From positions 1 through 10,045 of the forward strand of contig JBGTSB010000073.1 in NCBI GenBank assembly GCA_041940525.1: a stretch of 10,045 nt of DNA. Reading direction: 5' to 3'. The stretch is from JAKAXS01 sp041940525 (GTDB lineage Bacteria > Pseudomonadota > Alphaproteobacteria > Rhizobiales > Hyphomicrobiaceae). The position numbers and the translations under genes are program-made. The notes beneath the pieces were generated by a model that made no database searches, was not told the DNA's origin, and was given only the letters and a program-made list of their open reading frames with translations. Positions within the stretch are counted from its first letter, which is position 1; each line of letters begins with the position of its first letter. Positions 7,181 through 10,045 of the stretch are shown one piece after another.

Positions 7181-7801
7181 ATGCCGATGGCATATGCGGC
7201 AGTGCTGACATGGCCCAATACGAAGACCAGGCGTTTGCTGCCCATGTCAGACAATAAGACGGCGAACTTGTCACAGCTCATCGAGCGTGTCGCGGCCACG
7301 CAGGACCGGCACGCTTTCATGCTGCTGTTTGGTTACTTTGGGCCGCGCATCAAAGCTTTCATGAAACGCTCCGGCGCCGATGATGCGTTTGCGGAGGAAT
7401 TAGCACAAGAGACGATGCTGACTGTTTGGCGAAAAGCTCAGTCGTTCGACTCGTCGCGGGCGAACGCCTCGACTTGGATTTTCACGATTGCCCGCAACTT
7501 GCGGATCGACGGTCTTCGGCGCGAGAAACTGCACGCGAACGCCCAGTCTCAGCTAGAAGTGATGGAAGAGGACGTTGAGCGCCCAGACCAGATCTACAAT
7601 GTGATCGAGCGCGCCAATCACCTGCGCACGGCACTAGAACAACTGAGCCCAGAGCAGCTTACCCTGGTTCGCCTATCCTATTTTGAAGATAAGCCTCATC
7701 CGGAAATCGCCCGCACGCTTAATATCCCGCTTGGAACGGTAAAGTCACGTCTGCGCCGAACCGTGATGATGTTGCGCGAGATCCTGGAGGATCTGCGATG
7801 A
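7181..7801 (+). CDS. rpoE: ECF sigma factor, RpoE/ECF11 type (partner of ChrR)
   Basis: An extracytoplasmic-function sigma factor that directs RNA polymerase to TGATCC-type promoters when freed from its anti-sigma factor. Region 2 spans about residues 45-116 in the 206-residue form, with the DNA-melting/-10 segment around STWIFTIARNLRIDGLRRE (97-115). Region 4 spans about 151-203, with the helix-turn-helix HPEIARTLNIPLGTVKSRLRR (173-193) for the -35 element. The ATG at 7181 has GAGG at good spacing; the ATG at 7244 would give 185 residues, closer to the usual length, and similarity to known family members only begins after it. The start is therefore uncertain. The gene overlaps chrR as ATGA, so sigma and anti-sigma are translationally coupled. 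Two matching promoters upstream predict positive autoregulation. R. sphaeroides homologues respond to singlet oxygen; the inducer here is inferred. Confidence 0.93.
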   Translation: MPMAYAAVLTWPNTKTRRLLPMSDNKTANLSQLIERVAATQDRHAFMLLFGYFGPRIKAFMKRSGADDAFAEELAQETMLTVWRKAQSFDSSRANASTWIFTIARNLRIDGLRREKLHANAQSQLEVMEEDVERPDQIYNVIERANHLRTALEQLSPEQLTLVRLSYFEDKPHPEIARTLNIPLGTVKSRLRRTVMMLREILEDLR

Positions 7802-8451
7802 CTGTGAAGCATCACCCTGACATCGCGACATTGAGTGCATTCGCTTTCGGAACTTTGGACAAAGGCCGTTCGTTCGTCGTCGGTGCTCACGTGCACAAAT
7901 GCAAGCGCTGCGCAGCGCTCGTGCGCCGTTTCGAGGAAGCCGGAGGCGTTTTGTTAGAAGACCTGGAGCCCGAGGCCCTGTCGCCGGCTGCCGGCGATAT
8001 CATTCTCGGCCGAGTCCTGTCGGCCGATGAAGAGGTGTCCGCACCGATTGAGGTGGGAGAAGCCAAACCTCCGGCTGAATTGCAAATTCGCGACGTGCTT
8101 TCGAATTACCAAGATGGTCCTTGGCGCTGGATCGGCCCAGGCGTCTATGTGCGGCCTCTCAGCGATGCGGCGCGCGGCGAAGCCAGACTGTTTCTATTGA
8201 AAGCTGCCCCGGGCACGAGTTTGCCCGAGCATTCTCACAGTGGCACCGAGCTCACTCTTGTATTGCAAGGTGCGTTCTCCCATTCCGCTGGGCACTTCGA
8301 GGCCGGCGACTTGGAAGAGGCAGACGATACGATCGAACATCAGCCTGTCGTCGAAGATGGAGAGGTATGTATCTGTCTTGTCGCGATGGATGGTCAGTTA
8401 AAGCTGTCCGGTTTTTTTGGCCGGTTGATGCAGCCCTTCGTCAGGATCTAA
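7798..8451 (+). CDS. chrR: ChrR-family zinc anti-sigma factor with cupin sensor domain
   Basis: A cytoplasmic anti-sigma factor that holds the upstream sigma factor inactive and releases it under singlet oxygen or related oxidative stress in its characterised homologue. The N-terminal zinc anti-sigma domain has His6, His31, Cys35 and Cys38 (HVHKCKRC at 31-38), the same residue numbers as the zinc ligands known from R. sphaeroides ChrR. The C-terminal cupin-like domain (about 105-210) has HSHSGTE with His145, His147 and Glu151, then His181, matching the second metal site. Cys191 and Cys193 (CIC) correspond to a Cys pair noted in the R. sphaeroides protein. At 217 residues it has normal family length. 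GGAGG lies seven bases before the ATG, inside the sigma gene. No transmembrane segment is seen, which fits a soluble anti-sigma factor. Confidence 0.94.
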   Translation: MTVKHHPDIATLSAFAFGTLDKGRSFVVGAHVHKCKRCAALVRRFEEAGGVLLEDLEPEALSPAAGDIILGRVLSADEEVSAPIEVGEAKPPAELQIRDVLSNYQDGPWRWIGPGVYVRPLSDAARGEARLFLLKAAPGTSLPEHSHSGTELTLVLQGAFSHSAGHFEAGDLEEADDTIEHQPVVEDGEVCICLVAMDGQLKLSGFFGRLMQPFVRI

Positions 8452-8458
8452 AAGCAGC

Positions 8459-9280
8459 GTGAGCTTTAGCGAATTCCTGCTTGCCATAGTTGCCCTCTCG
8501 GTTTGCCTGTCCGCGGCGATGGCTATCGCTTGGCTTGTTCAGCACAAGACGGGGAACACTGGCTGGATCGATACCGTTTGGACGTTTGGGCTTGGAGCCA
8601 TCGGCATTGGCGCCGCGCTCTTGCCAAATGGCTGGGACACGTCTGCCCGGGGCTGGCTTGTCGCGACCTTGCTTTTAACCTGGGCTCTACGGCTTGGCTT
8701 TCACATCGCTCACAGGTCCTCGTCCATTGGAACGGACCCGCGGTATGAGAAACTGCGTGCTGACTGGGGCGATGATGCCAACAGCCGGATGTTTGTCCTT
8801 CTGCAACAACAGGCGCTCGTGTCCATTCCTCTGGCGGTGACGGTTTATCTCGCAGCCCATAACCCCGACGCTCTGTGGCGAACGCTTGATGCCATCGCAG
8901 TTAGTCTGTTCGTAGTCGCCGCTGGCGGTGAAGCCCTTGCCGACCGTCAGCTGCGGCAGTTCCGGGATAGCAATCCGCCCCGGCAAGCAGTGTGTGATCG
9001 CGGCCTGTGGTCTTGGTCGCGCCATCCAAACTATTTCTTTCAATGGCTGATGTGGGTGGCGTTTGCCCTACTCGCTGTTGGCAGTTGGGCTTGGGGATGG
9101 CTGGCGCTCTGCGGGCCTGTTGTGATGTATTGGCTGCTTACGCAGATTTCCGGAATTCCGCCCCTTGAAGAGCACATGCTGCGCACGCGCAAGAGCGCGT
9201 TTGAAGCCTATCAAAAGCGAACCAGTCAGTTCTTTCCACTTCCGCCTTGGCTGTTCCAGCACTTCGCACAAAAGGGCTAA
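8459..9280 (+). CDS. DUF1295 polytopic membrane protein (steroid 5-alpha-reductase C-terminal-like)
   Basis: A 273-residue integral membrane protein of the DUF1295 family (Pfam PF06966), related to the C-terminal domain of steroid 5-alpha reductases and to isoprenylcysteine methyltransferase-like proteins. About seven hydrophobic segments are seen (near 5-27, 38-56, 64-84, 111-132, 142-159, 193-212 and 214-231). The conserved cofactor-side motif GLWSWSRHPNYFFQW is at 182-196, followed by PPLEEHM (234-240) and YQKRTSQFFPLPP (251-263). Its context between an ECF/ChrR pair and a lipid methylase suggests it reduces, desaturates or otherwise alters acyl chains in the membrane; the reaction is not known from sequence. 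The start is a GTG seven bases after the chrR stop. AGGA lies twelve bases upstream, a weak site, so expression may rely on coupling. No in-frame ATG occurs before the first hydrophobic segment. Confidence 0.92.
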   Translation: MSFSEFLLAIVALSVCLSAAMAIAWLVQHKTGNTGWIDTVWTFGLGAIGIGAALLPNGWDTSARGWLVATLLLTWALRLGFHIAHRSSSIGTDPRYEKLRADWGDDANSRMFVLLQQQALVSIPLAVTVYLAAHNPDALWRTLDAIAVSLFVVAAGGEALADRQLRQFRDSNPPRQAVCDRGLWSWSRHPNYFFQWLMWVAFALLAVGSWAWGWLALCGPVVMYWLLTQISGIPPLEEHMLRTRKSAFEAYQKRTSQFFPLPPWLFQHFAQKG

Positions 9281-9298
9281 CGCCCGGAGCCTGTACAT

Positions 9299-10045
9299 AT
9301 GCTTTCAACCGCTGCAATCCTCCTCGCCGAACGCGCGCCATTGCCCGACTCCATCACGCGAGCGGGCATTCGCTACCTCGTTGGGCGCACCGACCGGTCC
9401 CTTCAGGAGGAAGACAGCTTGGCGGCCGCGCGGAAGTTTTGCGACGACATGCCGAAGTTTTCGATCGCCGAGCATGCTGACGCGGCGAACCGGCAACACT
9501 ACGAAGTTCCAGCCAAGTTCTTTCAGAACGTTCTCGGTCCGCGGCTGAAGTACTCTTGCTGTTATTTTGAGCCTGGTGACACGTTGTCGGAATCGGAAGA
9601 GCGCGCGTTGAAACTGACCTGCGAGCACGCGGACATCCGAAACGGTCACGAGATCTTAGAGCTGGGATGTGGATGGGGCTCGCTGACAATTTGGCTAGCC
9701 ACGCGATATCCCGCGTCGCGTGTTACCGCAGTTTCTAATTCCGCTTCTCAGCGAGCGCACATCCTCCAGCAGGCCGCGCTCCTTCGCTTGACCAACTTGA
9801 GGGTCGTTACCGCCGACATCAACGCATTCGGCACGGACAAGACATTCGACCGCGTCGTGTCAGTGGAGATGTTTGAACATATGTCTAACTGGACGAACCT
9901 GCTGTCTCGTGTGAGAGGCTGGCTGAAGCCGGATGGCAGGCTGTTGGTGCATGTTTTCGCGCATGACAAGGCACCGTACCGGTTTGACCATGCCAACAAG
10001 GCGGACTTCATCGCGCAACACTTCTTCACCGGCGGCATCATGCCC
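9299..10045 (+). CDS. CFA-synthase-family SAM-dependent methyltransferase (Cfa2), 3' partial
   Basis: A second SAM-dependent methylase of the cyclopropane-fatty-acid synthase family, open to the last base of the window (249 codons seen). It resembles the branch that includes coclaurine N-methyltransferase-like proteins. Motifs seen: NRQHYEVPAKFF (64-75), YSCCYF (85-90), SAM motif ELGCGWGS (121-128), SVEMFEHM (188-195), LLVHVF (215-220) and HFFTGGIMP (241-249), the counterpart of the YIFPGG segment. By eye alignment to E. coli Cfa it keeps Cys87, Glu193 and His218 at the bicarbonate-site positions, unlike Cfa1. The ATG has CGGAG nine bases upstream and lies 18 bases after the DUF1295 stop, so it is part of the sigma factor operon. 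The substrate is probably an unsaturated phospholipid acyl chain, but a small-molecule amine substrate cannot be excluded. The missing C-terminus prevents checking the equivalent of Tyr317. Confidence 0.9.
   Translation, partial: MLSTAAILLAERAPLPDSITRAGIRYLVGRTDRSLQEEDSLAAARKFCDDMPKFSIAEHADAANRQHYEVPAKFFQNVLGPRLKYSCCYFEPGDTLSESEERALKLTCEHADIRNGHEILELGCGWGSLTIWLATRYPASRVTAVSNSASQRAHILQQAALLRLTNLRVVTADINAFGTDKTFDRVVSVEMFEHMSNWTNLLSRVRGWLKPDGRLLVHVFAHDKAPYRFDHANKADFIAQHFFTGGIMP

Noticed and set aside
9165..9548. 127-codon + strand open frame overlapping the DUF1295 end and Cfa2 start
   Set aside because: It is out of frame with both and has no family features. The frame opening at 9299 carries clear CFA-family motifs to the window end.

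Overview
The window looks like a moderately GC-rich alphaproteobacterial chromosome. The grounds are an ECF sigma factor/ChrR anti-sigma pair of the Rhodobacter sphaeroides RpoE-ChrR (ECF11) type with its recognisable promoter signature, a periplasmic YcbB-type L,D-transpeptidase with a long Ala/Lys/Glu-rich linker, and a biotin-dependent acyl-CoA carboxylase alpha subunit. The genus cannot be fixed from this sequence. No RNA genes, insertion sequences, CRISPR arrays or phage remnants were seen.

Layout. (1) 1-1322, + strand: the 3' part of a biotin carboxylase/biotin carrier subunit of an acyl-CoA carboxylase, probably methylcrotonyl-CoA carboxylase alpha or a close relative. (2) 1323-1422: a short convergent gap with one small hairpin. 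(3) 1423-3480, - strand: a secreted L,D-transpeptidase for peptidoglycan crosslinking. (4) 3617-6958, - strand: a tightly overlapping three-gene operon of FAD-dependent amine oxidase-like protein, then DUF1365 protein, then a CFA-synthase-family methyltransferase (called Cfa1 here). (5) 6959-7180: a divergent promoter region. (6) 7181-10045, + strand: an ECF sigma factor, a ChrR anti-sigma factor, a DUF1295 membrane protein and a second CFA-synthase-family methyltransferase (Cfa2), which runs off the window end.

The core is one divergent regulon. Between the two operons lies a perfect 18-bp palindrome, TTGGATCATGTGATCCAA. It holds two outward-facing TGATCC -35 elements two bases apart. Each is followed, after exactly 18 bases, by a -10-like element (TATACC on +, TATAGT on -), each preceded by CG. 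The TGATCC element is the known signature of R. sphaeroides-type RpoE promoters. The simplest reading is that the sigma factor drives its own operon and the divergent lipid operon from one bidirectional site. ChrR, which keeps every zinc ligand of the R. sphaeroides protein, would release it on singlet oxygen or a related membrane stress.

The output genes all look like membrane-lipid modification genes: two SAM-dependent acyl-chain methylases, a flavoprotein, DUF1365 and DUF1295. This matches a known kind of RpoE-ChrR regulon associated with cyclopropane and furan fatty acids in alphaproteobacteria. The gene set is therefore not wholly new, but the biochemical roles of DUF1365, DUF1295 and the flavoprotein, and the division of labour between the two methylases, are poorly defined. 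Cfa1 has lost two of the bicarbonate-site residues of true CFA synthases, while Cfa2 keeps those that can be seen.
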